From contig JARNMJ010000029.1 in NCBI GenBank assembly GCA_029432795.1, positions 1 through 51,756 of the forward strand: a stretch of DNA of 51,756 nucleotides, in the 5' to 3' direction. This DNA comes from Pontiellaceae bacterium B12219 (lineage in GTDB: Bacteria; Verrucomicrobiota; Kiritimatiellia; Kiritimatiellales; Pontiellaceae). Position 1 is the first letter of the stretch. Every line of letters begins with the position of its first letter. A program made the position numbers and the translations under genes. Below, piece after piece: positions 25,998 through 34,616 of the stretch. The notes below the pieces were generated by a model. It ran no database searches and had not been told where the DNA came from. It worked only from the letters and a program-made list of their open reading frames with translations.

Positions 25998-26813
25998 ATG
26001 AATCAACTGTTTAATATTGAAGATAAAGTTATTGTTGTTACCGGTTCAACGGGGATTTTGGCCGGAGGTACTGCCCGTTATCTGCAGGAGCAGGGGGCGT
26101 ATGTGGTGTATCTCGGACGTTCGCAGGAAAAGGTGGATGCGGCCGTTGCGGCCGGAAAGGAAATCTCTGATAAGTGTGCGGGCTTTGTCTGCGATATTAC
26201 CGATGAGAAAACCATGGAGCAGGTTTGTGCAAAGGTGGTGGAAAGCTGCGGGCGCGTGGATGTGCTGATTAATGGCGCGGGCGGAAATATGCCCGGTGCA
26301 ACCATTGGTCCGGATCAGGATGTATTTGATCTCAAACTCGATGACTACGGCAAAGTGCTGGACCTGAACCTGAAAGGGACCGTGATGCCTTCGATGGTTT
26401 TTGCAAAAGTATTCAAAGCGCAGGGTTCCGGAAATATTGTGAACTTTTCTTCCATGTCGTCGCCGCAGGCCCTCACCCGGGTGCTCGGTTATTCCAATGC
26501 GAAAGCCGCCATTGATAACTTCACCCGCTGGATGGCCACCGAAATGGCTCTGAAATACGGCGATAAGATTCGCGTGAATGCGATTGCTCCCGGATTTTTC
26601 ATCAGTCATCAAAACCGGGCGCTGTTGACGAACGAGGACGGCACCTTCACGGCGCGCGGACAGCAGGTGATTAACAAAACTCCATTCCGCCGGTTTGGCG
26701 AACAGGCCGAAGTGTACGGTACCATTCATTACCTGATTTCAGATGCATCTGCATTTGTGACAGGAACCGTGGCTGCGGTGGACGGCGGATTCTCGGCCTA
26801 TTCCGGCGTTTAA
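25998..26813 (+). CDS. SDR oxidoreductase, probably D-mannonate oxidoreductase-like
   Basis: 271 residues, classical short-chain dehydrogenase. The NAD(P)-binding turn is TGSTGILAGG (residues 15-24), NGAGGNMPG follows, the catalytic Ser is in FSSMSS (150-155) and the Tyr-x3-Lys pair is Tyr165/Lys169. The inserted SPQALTRVLGYS and the C-terminal RFGEQAEVYGTIHYLISDASAFVTGTVAAVDGGFSAYSGV match the SDR group of D-mannonate oxidoreductases (fructuronate reduction) in uronic acid catabolism. That substrate is inferred. It lies 80 bases after the secreted GH43-like gene. Confidence 0.85.
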   Translation: MNQLFNIEDKVIVVTGSTGILAGGTARYLQEQGAYVVYLGRSQEKVDAAVAAGKEISDKCAGFVCDITDEKTMEQVCAKVVESCGRVDVLINGAGGNMPGATIGPDQDVFDLKLDDYGKVLDLNLKGTVMPSMVFAKVFKAQGSGNIVNFSSMSSPQALTRVLGYSNAKAAIDNFTRWMATEMALKYGDKIRVNAIAPGFFISHQNRALLTNEDGTFTARGQQVINKTPFRRFGEQAEVYGTIHYLISDASAFVTGTVAAVDGGFSAYSGV

Positions 26814-26849
26814 AACTGTCCTCCTGATTTACCTGTATCTGTATCATTG

Positions 26850-26877
26850 AAAGCCGCCCGTCCGGGCGGCTTTTTTT
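26850..26877 (+). terminator. Intrinsic terminator after the SDR gene
   Basis: A GC-rich stem, AAAGCCGCCC at 26850-26859 pairing with GGGCGGC at 26864-26870 and T bases, loop GTCC, then a run of seven T. Confidence 0.95.
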
Positions 26878-26965
26878 GGATTAATTGGTTACAAAGAGAT
26901 TGGTGTTTTATAATAGATGAATCTACACTGAGTATTTACTTTTAACACATCTCAAGGAGGTTGAT

Positions 26966-27403
26966 ATGTTCAATTCTGCATTCTGGTGGGCCATGGTTGG
27001 AATCGGCCTGATGCTTTGTGAATTCGTGGTGCCCGGCCTGATTCTTTTCTTTCTCGGCATCGGTGCTCTGATTACAGCGTTGCTTGTGTGGTTGCTTCCG
27101 ATCTCGCTGACGGTTCAGCTGGCGGTTTTTGCGGTTGCATCTCTTGCGGCATTGTTTGGATTGCGGCGTCTGATGAAACCCATTTTTACGGGTCGTGCAA
27201 CTGATGTGAATGAAACGGATTTTTCAGAAGGTATGGCGGGACAGGAAGCCAAAGTGACTGAGGCCATTGCGCCCGATGCATCCGGAAGAGTCATGCTGAA
27301 CGGAACAACCTGGAAGGCCGAGTCGGATGAGGCGTTGAGTGCGGGGCAGGTTGTTGTGGTGGTGGGTCAGAAAAGTCTGACGCTAATTGTTAAAGGTAAA
27401 TAG
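26966..27403 (+). CDS. NfeD-like membrane protein
   Basis: 145 residues. Two or three N-terminal hydrophobic segments (about 8-28, 30-46, 51-67) and a C-terminal OB-fold-like domain (GMAGQEAKVTEAIAPDASGRVMLNGTTWKAESDEALSAGQVVVVV), as in short NfeD proteins. These pair with SPFH proteins and probably help organise membrane microdomains. The SPFH gene follows 10 bases after the stop codon, supporting the pairing. A strong AAGGAGG site precedes the ATG. Confidence 0.93.
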   Translation: MFNSAFWWAMVGIGLMLCEFVVPGLILFFLGIGALITALLVWLLPISLTVQLAVFAVASLAALFGLRRLMKPIFTGRATDVNETDFSEGMAGQEAKVTEAIAPDASGRVMLNGTTWKAESDEALSAGQVVVVVGQKSLTLIVKGK

Positions 27404-27413
27404 GAGATACGTC

Positions 27414-28331
27414 ATGGGTGGATTGATCATTATTGGTGTCATTGTAGTTTTCATTATTATCTCGATTGCAAAGACGATGCAGATCGTGCCGCAGCGTCAC
27501 GCATACATCGTGGAACGTCTTGGAAAATACAGAAAAACACTGGAGGCGGGATTACATATTCTGATTCCGTTCATCGATAAAGTGGCCTACAAACACACAC
27601 TGAAAGAACAGGCGGTGGATGTGCCGCCTCAGATGTGCATCACCAAAGACAATATTTCCGTGGAGGTTGACGGGATCCTCTATATGCAGGTGATCGACCC
27701 CAAAAACGCGTCGTACGGAATTGGCAACTACAGCTTTGCCTCCACCCAGTTGGCGCAAACCACGATGCGTTCGGTGATTGGTAAACTCGACCTCGACAAA
27801 ACCTTTGAAGAACGCGATTCCATTAACGGAGCCATTGTTCAGGCCGTCGACGCCGCCTCGGATCCGTGGGGTGTGAAAGTGACGCGTTATGAAGTGAAAA
27901 ATATCACGCCGCCCCAGAGCATCAAAGAAGCGATGGAAAAGCAGATGAAAGCGGAACGTGAAAAGCGCGCGGTCATCGCCGAGTCAGAAGGGGAACGACA
28001 GGCCAAGATCAACCAGGCCGACGGTGAAAAACAGGCTGCAATTGCCCGTTCCGAAGGTGAAAAGTTGAAGCGGATTAACGAAGCGGATGGACGTGCGGCG
28101 GAAATTCGTGCGGTCGCAACGGCCACAGCGGAAGGGATCACCGAAATTGCCCGTTCCATCAATGCCGAAGGCGGAACCGATGCGGTTAATCTCCGGATTG
28201 CGGAGCAGTATATCGCTGAGTTTGGCAACCTTGCCAAAGTGAACAATACGATGATTATTCCTTCGAATCTCTCAGATGTTGCCGGAGTGATTGCCACCGC
28301 CAAAGAAGTGATCGGTAAGGTGACCAAGTAG
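27414..28331 (+). CDS. SPFH/Band 7 membrane protein (QmcA/paraslipin type)
   Basis: 305 residues from the ATG at 27414, which has AGGAG upstream; an in-frame ATG at 27387 inside nfeD is rejected. One N-terminal membrane segment (GGLIIIGVIVVFIIISIA), then the Band 7 domain (MQIVPQRHAYIVERLGKYRKTLEAGLHILIPFIDKVAYKHTLKEQAVDVPPQMCITKDNISVEVDGILYMQV) and a long coiled-coil with EAMEKQMKAEREKRA and repeated QA/EGE heptads. It is a flotillin-like scaffold and partners the NfeD protein upstream. Confidence 0.94.
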   Translation: MGGLIIIGVIVVFIIISIAKTMQIVPQRHAYIVERLGKYRKTLEAGLHILIPFIDKVAYKHTLKEQAVDVPPQMCITKDNISVEVDGILYMQVIDPKNASYGIGNYSFASTQLAQTTMRSVIGKLDLDKTFEERDSINGAIVQAVDAASDPWGVKVTRYEVKNITPPQSIKEAMEKQMKAEREKRAVIAESEGERQAKINQADGEKQAAIARSEGEKLKRINEADGRAAEIRAVATATAEGITEIARSINAEGGTDAVNLRIAEQYIAEFGNLAKVNNTMIIPSNLSDVAGVIATAKEVIGKVTK

Positions 28332-28682
28332 AGGCGCGGACCATCAGCAGGGGGCTGCTCAGGTCCATTTCTCAAGAGCCCGAATCTATCAGGGGGTCTA
28401 TGAAGATCAGCAAGGACGTCTTCATAAAGCGCATGTAAAAACATCGATGCTTAGCGGGGGGTATTTGACGAACGCCCGAATCGTGAAACGCTCCGGGCGC
28501 AATGCATCTTTCAGGCCGGACGCACTGCACGCAGAGAACGAACGGCTGAAGGGAAGAATCAGGGAACAGGAACGGGTATCCGGGCAATCGTGCTGACAAC
28601 TGGAATTCCAATCTTTGGAATTCATTCTAATTCAAACTGTAATCGGTTATGGGAATGTTCGTTTAAATGAAGGAGGCTGCCC
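28332..28682. pseudogene. Non-coding gap with a possible decayed coding remnant
   Basis: A 351-base gap with no intact gene. Bases about 28399-28594 read as pieces of protein in two frames: MKISKDVFIKRM then stop, and later LHAENERLKGRIREQE before a stop at about 28594. The second piece resembles the helical N-terminal part of transposase OrfA proteins, so it may be a decayed insertion-sequence remnant; the fragment is too short to be sure. A palindrome copy sits at 28606-28620, after the remnant. Confidence 0.3.
28606..28620. repeat. TTCCARNNNYTGGAA palindrome, copy 10
   Basis: Perfect arms, spacer ATCTT, intergenic, 62 bases before a GTG start. Flanking GAA and TTC extend the symmetry to 21 bases, the longest in the window. 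Confidence 0.93.
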
Positions 28683-29171
28683 GTGAAAATTTCGGAACCG
28701 GAATTAAAACCTTCCGCAGAACGGGAATCAACGAATGGTCGAAGCATCACCCGCCTGTTATGGCGTGGGTTCTGGCTCGCCTTCCTTGCCGGGTCGCTTG
28801 CATACGCATGGCTCTGCTTTTATGTGCCCTCAAATAGTGTGTCCTGGGCGCCGTCCTACACTGATGCCCGGACGCTGGCGGTACAATCCGGTAAACCGAT
28901 GGTCCTCTTTTTCACTTCAACCTGGTGCGTTCCCTGCCGGGTCATGAAGAGAACCGTCTGGGCTGACGAAGAGGTGGCGAGCGAAGTTAACAAACGCTGT
29001 ATTCCGCTGATGCTCTATGCCGATGATCCCGGTGCGGCCGAAGTGTTCAACCGCTATCAGGTCGGAGCAACTCCGACCACCATAATCACAGACCCTCAGG
29101 GAAACGTGATTCACTGGATACACGGAAAAATGGAAAAAGAGGATTTTATAAAACTGCTTGAAATACTGTAG
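28683..29171 (+). CDS. Membrane-anchored thioredoxin-like protein
   Basis: 162 residues, start codon GTG at 28683 with AGGAGG six bases upstream. Residues 26-46 are a transmembrane anchor (LWRGFWLAFLAGSLAYAWLCF), so the domain faces the periplasm. The thioredoxin fold has the redox motif WCVPC (Cys82, Cys85), a cis-proline region in VGATPTTII and a C-terminal HGKMEKEDFIKLLE helix. It should act as a thiol-disulfide reductant or oxidoreductase, with the partner unknown. Confidence 0.9.
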   Translation: MKISEPELKPSAERESTNGRSITRLLWRGFWLAFLAGSLAYAWLCFYVPSNSVSWAPSYTDARTLAVQSGKPMVLFFTSTWCVPCRVMKRTVWADEEVASEVNKRCIPLMLYADDPGAAEVFNRYQVGATPTTIITDPQGNVIHWIHGKMEKEDFIKLLEIL

Positions 29172-29208
29172 TCCGTCAGTTTGATCTATGAAGACTGTTC
29201 CGGCCCTT

Positions 29209-29223
29209 TTCCAATTATTGGAA
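29209..29223. repeat. TTCCARNNNYTGGAA palindrome, copy 11
   Basis: Perfect arms, spacer ATTAT, intergenic, 48 bases before rlmH. A one-mismatch partner, TTCCG-AAGAT-TGGAA, lies at 29239-29253, so two sites sit 15 bases apart. Confidence 0.92.
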
Positions 29224-29271
29224 GCCGGCTTTTTCTTTTTCCGAAGATTGGAATAGGGCATAACTGCGCGG

Positions 29272-29754
29272 ATGAAAATTTTGGTTCTACTTCCCGGAAA
29301 AATAAAACCGAAGGCGTTGGCTGCCGCGCAGGATGAATATCTGAAGCGATTGAAAGCGTTTGGTGTAGAGGTTCTGGAATATAAAGATGAGAAGATTTCT
29401 TCGCGTACGCCGGAACAGACGAAAGAGACGGAGGCAGGACGGATTTTCAAGCTGATGAAAGAGGGCGATTATCTGATCGCCTGCGACGAGCGAGGGAAAA
29501 GAATCCAGACCCTGGAAATGGCGGAGCTGATCCGGGCCTCGCGTGCCGGGGTGTTTCCAATGGCAGGAAAGCGGCGCATGGTTGTGGTGGTCGGCGGTGC
29601 ACTGGGGTTGGCGGAATCGGTGCGGCAGAAGGCCGATGCGGTGTGGTCGTTGTCGTCGCTGGTGATGGCGGGCGGCGTGGCCCGTATTGTTCTGCAGGAA
29701 GGGCTTTACCGGGCCATAACAGTGGTGGAGAGGCATCCCTATCACAATGAATAG
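29272..29754 (+). CDS. rlmH: 23S rRNA (pseudouridine1915-N3)-methyltransferase RlmH
   Basis: 160 residues, the usual RlmH length (about 155). SPOUT-class enzyme that methylates pseudouridine 1915 in helix 69 of 23S rRNA. ACDERGKRIQTLEMAELI, the SAM-binding knot VVVVGGALGLAESVR, and the C-terminal LYRAITVVERHPYHNE, near the conserved family ending YR-A-x(n)-HPYH, are present. The stop codon overlaps the first in-frame ATG of the next frame (29747). Confidence 0.95.
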   Translation: MKILVLLPGKIKPKALAAAQDEYLKRLKAFGVEVLEYKDEKISSRTPEQTKETEAGRIFKLMKEGDYLIACDERGKRIQTLEMAELIRASRAGVFPMAGKRRMVVVVGGALGLAESVRQKADAVWSLSSLVMAGGVARIVLQEGLYRAITVVERHPYHNE

Positions 29755-29764
29755 CGAGAGTTTG

Positions 29765-31078
29765 ATGATGAGATTTGTAGCAGTTTGCTGGATAGGACTT
29801 GCCGGTGTGGTGGGGGCAGAGAGCGTTGCTCCGACGACAAATCAGGTGAATACGGCCAAAGCAAAAGCGGCGATGTCGGTTGTGGATACAGATGAGGCCA
29901 CGGAGACTGCGGAGGTGGCGGAAACCGTTCGACGCACGGCTGCCAAAACGAATGATGTGGCCGTTGTTCAGGAGGGGAAGGGAACGATGATCCAGAAGCT
30001 GATCAAGGCTGTGGATCCGAAGCCGCCGGTAAAAAAGAAAGCAGTTGATCCGTGGGAGGCTTTTATGCCGCCGCCGGACAGTGAATTCGACTGGCTCCAG
30101 TTAACCTCCGGAGAATGGCTTAAGGGTGACTTCAAGGTGCTTTATGATTATGAAGTTGAATTTGACAGCGATGAAATGGGGTTGCAGACCTTTGATATTG
30201 AAGATGTGAAGCGAGTGCGAACCCGGAACATGAAAACGGTATTGGTCGAGGGCGAGGAGGGTCGGCGCGATACGGAGGTTCTTCGTGGTGTGTTGGAGAT
30301 CAATAAAAACGATGTGGTGCTGCGCCGGGCGGAGCATGAGGTGGTGGTTCCGCGTTCGAGTGTCATCTCCATCGCCGGCGGTCGGCAGAGCGAGCGGGAT
30401 AATTGGTCGGGAACACTTTCGTTGGGAATCAATGCGCGCGGCGGGAATACGGAAACAACTGATACGACCGTGATGGCAAATGTTAAACGCCGTACGGCAG
30501 CCTCTCGTTTCGCCGTTGATTATATTGCCAACTATAGCCAAACCAAAAAAATCGAAACTGCAAATAATCAGCGGTTGAGTGGAAACTATGACCGCTTTCT
30601 CACCGGCCGGTTTTTCTGGAAGGTGCTTGATCTGGAATATTATCGCGATCCGTTTTCAAATATTGATGCCCAGTATTCCGTTTCAACCGGAGTCGGGTAT
30701 GACGTTATTCACAGCTCCAAAACCGAGTGGAATCTGAGTGCAGGTATCGGGTATCAGGAGCAGAAATTTGTGTCGGTTGAGGTGGGGAAGGCTTCAAGTT
30801 CCGCCTCGGCTTTTGGTACGTTCGGAACGGTTTTTGATTATGAGATAAACGGCAATGTGGATTTTCTGTATGACTATAGCATGCGTTTACTGAATGTGGA
30901 TAACGGGCGGTATACGCATCATATGCTGACGAAATTATCGATTGATCTCATCAAAGATCTGGATCTGGATCTGTCTCTGATCTGGGATCGGATTCAAGAC
31001 CCGCAAGCGGCTTCTGACGGCACGCTGCCGAAGCAGGACGATTACCAAATGATCGTCAGCCTTGCGTACGACTTTTAG
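29765..31078 (+). CDS. DUF481 outer membrane beta-barrel protein
   Basis: 437 residues from 29765. An ATG three bases later (29768) or an ATG at 29747 overlapping rlmH could also be used; 29765-29768 is favoured because a GAGAG sits just upstream and the sequence then starts as a clean signal peptide (MMRFVAVCWIGLAGVVGA). Residues ~20-115 are an Ala/Thr-rich, poorly conserved spacer. The DUF481 barrel begins around WSGTLSLGINARGGNTETTDTTVMANVKRR and ends with the C-terminal aromatic DYQMIVSLAYDF that outer membrane barrels need. It may be a salt-stress or small-molecule associated barrel; the role is unknown. Confidence 0.85.
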   Translation: MMRFVAVCWIGLAGVVGAESVAPTTNQVNTAKAKAAMSVVDTDEATETAEVAETVRRTAAKTNDVAVVQEGKGTMIQKLIKAVDPKPPVKKKAVDPWEAFMPPPDSEFDWLQLTSGEWLKGDFKVLYDYEVEFDSDEMGLQTFDIEDVKRVRTRNMKTVLVEGEEGRRDTEVLRGVLEINKNDVVLRRAEHEVVVPRSSVISIAGGRQSERDNWSGTLSLGINARGGNTETTDTTVMANVKRRTAASRFAVDYIANYSQTKKIETANNQRLSGNYDRFLTGRFFWKVLDLEYYRDPFSNIDAQYSVSTGVGYDVIHSSKTEWNLSAGIGYQEQKFVSVEVGKASSSASAFGTFGTVFDYEINGNVDFLYDYSMRLLNVDNGRYTHHMLTKLSIDLIKDLDLDLSLIWDRIQDPQAASDGTLPKQDDYQMIVSLAYDF

Positions 31079-31139
31079 TTTTCCGCTTTTCCGATACGCC
31101 GGTTGCGGAACGTCCTCCCGGAACGCGGGGAACATTTGA

Positions 31140-32942
31140 TCAGGGGCGGGCTCCCGCCTGTTTCAACAGGTCCATCATTTCCTGATTCTGGGCACTTCTG
31201 GCACGGGCATAGGCCGTGGAAATGTTGGCATACGATCCCAGATCGCCTAAGTCCGCTGCCGAAAGGTTGGGACTCATTTTTGCATTCACATCAGCCCGTA
31301 AGGAAATCAGCATTTTTGCGGTTTCAATTTGTCCGGCACTCACGGCATGCATTAATGGCGTGGTTCGGAAATTGGAGCGGGAGTTCACATTGGCACCCTT
31401 GGAAACCAGATATTTAATCAGCTCCGGATTTCCGCTTTTTGCTGCAAAAAATATAGGGGTAAGTTTGCCTTCAGAAGGGCGGGAGCTTCCGAATACGGTA
31501 ATCTGATTTTCGCTGTATGCTGTTTGGGCGTGCAGATCTTCTTTTCGTTTTTCAATCAGATATCGTGCAACTTTCAGGTTTCCGGCTTCGCAGACATCCA
31601 TCAGCAGAGTCCGGTCGGGGACGGAGTTTTCCCACTCATCGATAAGATCATATTTGCTCACCAGATAGAGGCCTGCATCTTCATTTTCGGCCGCAAAGGC
31701 TTGTTTGATCCGGCCAAGGGTAACGCCGTCATCCCGGGCGTCGGTATCCATGGTGGGATAAATCTTTTTCATGAGTTTCGGAGCCGAGCGCATAAAGAGT
31801 TTCTGGTTTTCGGCGAGGGATGCAAAATCGATGTGGAAAATGTCCAGCTCGCCGGTTTCCGCGAGAACGTAGTTGAATACATCCTCATTATTGTATTTCA
31901 GGGCCCAGCCCACCAATTCGTTATAGTCGGCCTGGGTGAGCGGTTTCTGTTTGGCTTTGTATTTAATCAGGTTCACGGCGATGTCGCTGTCAGACTTCTT
32001 CATGCTGTGTTCCAGCAACTCGTTGAAGTGAAGTTCAGGAAGGGTCAACCAGGAGGAGGGCGGAAGGGCCAGAACAAATACAGCTTCCTCATCAGTCATC
32101 CGGCCGTCCCATTCCAAAAGTCCCTGTGTTTTCAGTGCAAAAACCGGATCTTCACGAATGGCCTCGAGAAACGGTTTCCCGAAAGGCAGTGCCTTGAAAT
32201 TAATCGGGTTGAGTTCAAAGCGCAGTTCCACCAATTGAGTGGCCAGTTCTTCATCCTTTAAATCGTAAAGAACATAGTCGCCAACCTCGCGCATTGTTGC
32301 GCGGGTTCGGGCATCGATATAAACATCGGTATTCACTCGGGGCGAGTGGTCGATCAGAAAACGTATGCGGTCGAGGTCTTTGGCTTTTAATGCTTCCGCG
32401 AGCTGCCCGCCGATAAACGTCCGATAGCGGATACGGAATTCGGTGGCTTCGAGCGGACTCTGTACCTTGAAGTCCAGCGCTTTCAAATCGGCCGCATGGG
32501 CATTGAAGTATTTTACGATGTGATTATCGATGGCTTCGCTCATGAAAAACGGCAATGCTTCCGGATGCAGTTCAAGAACGGGATCGCGCCAGGTTGGGCC
32601 GTAGCCGAAGATGGTGACCAGATCATTGTAGTGCGAGGGGGGCGCTGCGCCGCGCTCGAGAGCCCAGTTAAACACCGTCAGGTTTTTACTCTGCAGTGCC
32701 AAGGGCAATACCTGATCCGGAATGGATTTTTCCTGTTCTGTCAGTATGCCGGCCTGATCTGCATGTTGGTAGGCGTTCACCAGCCAATGAATCTTATTCT
32801 GTGCTCCCGTAGATTTTTCCGCCTTTTTCTGGCAATAGGAAATCCACTTTGCGGAGAGTTCCGGATCGGAAGTATCGGCCGGTTTTTCCATGGAACAACC
32901 GGCGATGAGTAGCAGTAAAAGCAGTACAGGTAGTTTATTCAT
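31140..32942 (-). CDS. Ankyrin-repeat lipoprotein
   Basis: 600 residues. Signal with lipobox LLIAGC (Cys16). Residues about 25-470 form a large helical region with weakly repeated units (for example QHADQAGILTEQEKS, WALERGAAPPSHYND) that may be degenerate ankyrins. Clear ankyrin repeats come at the C-terminus: TPIFFAAKSGNPELIKYLVSKGANVNSRSN and TTPLMHAVSAGQIETAKMLISLRADVNAKM. It should face the periplasm, and ankyrins suggest protein binding. No catalytic domain is seen. Single gene on the minus strand between plus-strand genes. Confidence 0.88.
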   Translation of the reverse strand: MNKLPVLLLLLLIAGCSMEKPADTSDPELSAKWISYCQKKAEKSTGAQNKIHWLVNAYQHADQAGILTEQEKSIPDQVLPLALQSKNLTVFNWALERGAAPPSHYNDLVTIFGYGPTWRDPVLELHPEALPFFMSEAIDNHIVKYFNAHAADLKALDFKVQSPLEATEFRIRYRTFIGGQLAEALKAKDLDRIRFLIDHSPRVNTDVYIDARTRATMREVGDYVLYDLKDEELATQLVELRFELNPINFKALPFGKPFLEAIREDPVFALKTQGLLEWDGRMTDEEAVFVLALPPSSWLTLPELHFNELLEHSMKKSDSDIAVNLIKYKAKQKPLTQADYNELVGWALKYNNEDVFNYVLAETGELDIFHIDFASLAENQKLFMRSAPKLMKKIYPTMDTDARDDGVTLGRIKQAFAAENEDAGLYLVSKYDLIDEWENSVPDRTLLMDVCEAGNLKVARYLIEKRKEDLHAQTAYSENQITVFGSSRPSEGKLTPIFFAAKSGNPELIKYLVSKGANVNSRSNFRTTPLMHAVSAGQIETAKMLISLRADVNAKMSPNLSAADLGDLGSYANISTAYARARSAQNQEMMDLLKQAGARP

Positions 32943-32994
32943 TTATAAGAATCCAATTTTATGAAGCGTGATTTCTATCACAGGCAATCGGCAG

Positions 32995-33009
32995 TTCCAA
33001 TCCTTGGAA
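32995..33009. repeat. TTCCARNNNYTGGAA palindrome, copy 12
   Basis: Perfect arms, spacer ATCCT, in the divergent gap, 52 bases from the ankyrin lipoprotein start and 45 from the membrane glycosyltransferase start. Confidence 0.92.
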
Positions 33010-33054
33010 TACACCAATTCTTGAAAAAGCCGGGCAATGCGATAGGTTCGCGCA

Positions 33055-34515
33055 ATGACCAACCGCAACATACTGTATTCCGCCCTGACTCTCCTTTTAG
33101 GCAGCTTGTTTGTCTGGCTGCTGTTCGGCTGCCCGGAAACCGGAATTGACGACGCCGATATTTTTTTTGTGTATGCGCGAAATATAGCGGCGGGCAACGG
33201 CTTTGTTTATAATGCCGGCGGGGAAGCCGTTGAAGGATTCACTTCACTGCTCTGGACGCTGATATGTTCCGGCTTTGCGGCCGTTTTCCAGGGATTGGAA
33301 AAACCGACGCTTCTTCTGAATTTTCTTTTGGGCATGATTTCGCTCGGGGCCTGCCTGAAACGAACGGACCGATCGGGACTCTTTCTGTTTATGCTGGCGA
33401 CTTCACCGGCATGGTTTGCCTGGTGCCTGCTTACTCGGATGGAAACCGGACTTTGGTGTTTAATTATTACGCTGCTGGGGTTGGCTGTTGCTGAAAAACG
33501 GCAGGCGGCCGTATTGCTGTTGCTTCCCTTGTTTCTGATCACGCGGCCGGAATCGATGCTGTGGGGCGCGTGGGTGATTCTGTTGGTGTTTTTTCTGGCC
33601 GATGCCGGGAGCCGGCTTCGTTCCGTTTTGCCGGTGCTGCTGGTCTATTTAATTACTCTGGGCATATTGATCGGGTTCCGCATGCAGGTTTTCGGCTATC
33701 CGGTTCCGAATACGTATTACGCCAAAATATCGCCCGGTTTGCTGGCGAACATCGCCGATGGACTCGGCTATCTGTTCAAGTATGCCGTGAGTGGTGGCAT
33801 GGTGCTGGTTCTTCTGCTGCTGGTGTGCCGGGTGCTGTTGAAACCGGAGGGCGAACACCGGCTGTCGTTCGGATTGGTGCTGTTTCTCCTGCCCGGCCTT
33901 GGAATTCCGGTGCTGGTGGGAGGAGACCATTTTGGTGCATATCGATTCTATCAACCCCTTTGGCCGTTGCTGTGTCTGGTTGGTGCACTGGAGCTGCCGC
34001 GTTTAGTTGAACGGTATTCTCCAGGGGTTGGAAAAGCGCTGCTGATCCTGTTTCTGGTTGCAGGTTGGGTTCTGTTTCCCTGGACCGCCCACCTGAAACA
34101 TGAATTCCGGATTGCGAAAGAGGGGCGGGAAAACGGTGCCGTGTTAGTGCAAATGTTCCAGGATCTGGAAACGTGGCCGACGATCGGCGTCATTACTGCC
34201 GGCGGAAACAAGCTGGGCTACCCCGGCCATGTTTTCGACCTGATGGGACTGAACTGGACCGAAATGGCCCATGCACCCGGCGATGCGGCCAACTTTAAAA
34301 ACCATACAGGTTTTACGCGTGCGGTATTCTACCGCTGGCAGCCGGACATTCTGCTGTGCGGCGATTCGGAGGAGTTCGATTCGCTGGTGCTGAACGGACT
34401 GCACTCCGAATCACGGTTTCAGGCATTGTACATCAAATATCGTCTGCATCGCAATGGCGCTGCGTTGAATGCATGGTTCCGGAATGATTTTCTGATGCAG
34501 ATTCCGGGGCAGTAA
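33055..34515 (+). CDS. GT-C fold membrane glycosyltransferase-like protein
   Basis: 486 residues with about ten hydrophobic segments. The first loop carries the GT-C signature: an acidic pair in ETGIDDADIFFVYARNIAAGNGFVYNAG (Asp32-Asp33) and VEGFTSLLW, a pattern close to arabinofuranosyltransferase-like and other polyprenyl-phosphate sugar transferases. These act on the outer face of the inner membrane. Acceptor and sugar are unknown. Two palindrome copies are inside the gene (33286-33300 and 34156-34170), both encoding F-Q-x-L-E in the same frame. Confidence 0.82.
   Translation: MTNRNILYSALTLLLGSLFVWLLFGCPETGIDDADIFFVYARNIAAGNGFVYNAGGEAVEGFTSLLWTLICSGFAAVFQGLEKPTLLLNFLLGMISLGACLKRTDRSGLFLFMLATSPAWFAWCLLTRMETGLWCLIITLLGLAVAEKRQAAVLLLLPLFLITRPESMLWGAWVILLVFFLADAGSRLRSVLPVLLVYLITLGILIGFRMQVFGYPVPNTYYAKISPGLLANIADGLGYLFKYAVSGGMVLVLLLLVCRVLLKPEGEHRLSFGLVLFLLPGLGIPVLVGGDHFGAYRFYQPLWPLLCLVGALELPRLVERYSPGVGKALLILFLVAGWVLFPWTAHLKHEFRIAKEGRENGAVLVQMFQDLETWPTIGVITAGGNKLGYPGHVFDLMGLNWTEMAHAPGDAANFKNHTGFTRAVFYRWQPDILLCGDSEEFDSLVLNGLHSESRFQALYIKYRLHRNGAALNAWFRNDFLMQIPGQ
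33286..33300. repeat. TTCCARNNNYTGGAA palindrome, copy 13
   Basis: Perfect arms, spacer GGGAT, in the membrane glycosyltransferase gene, encoding F-Q-G-L-E. Flanked by TT and AA. Confidence 0.9.
34156..34170. repeat. TTCCARNNNYTGGAA palindrome, copy 14
   Basis: Perfect arms, spacer GGATC, in the membrane glycosyltransferase gene, encoding F-Q-D-L-E. It is the last perfect copy for about 11 kb. Confidence 0.9.
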
Positions 34516-34616
34516 ATTCAGCTCCTCCTTTTTTCCGTTCGGCCTCGCAATGGGAAGAAGCCGGCTTGATCTACATTTTTTGAGACGGTATAAAGGTTGG
34601 TTCAGGAGAAGAATCT

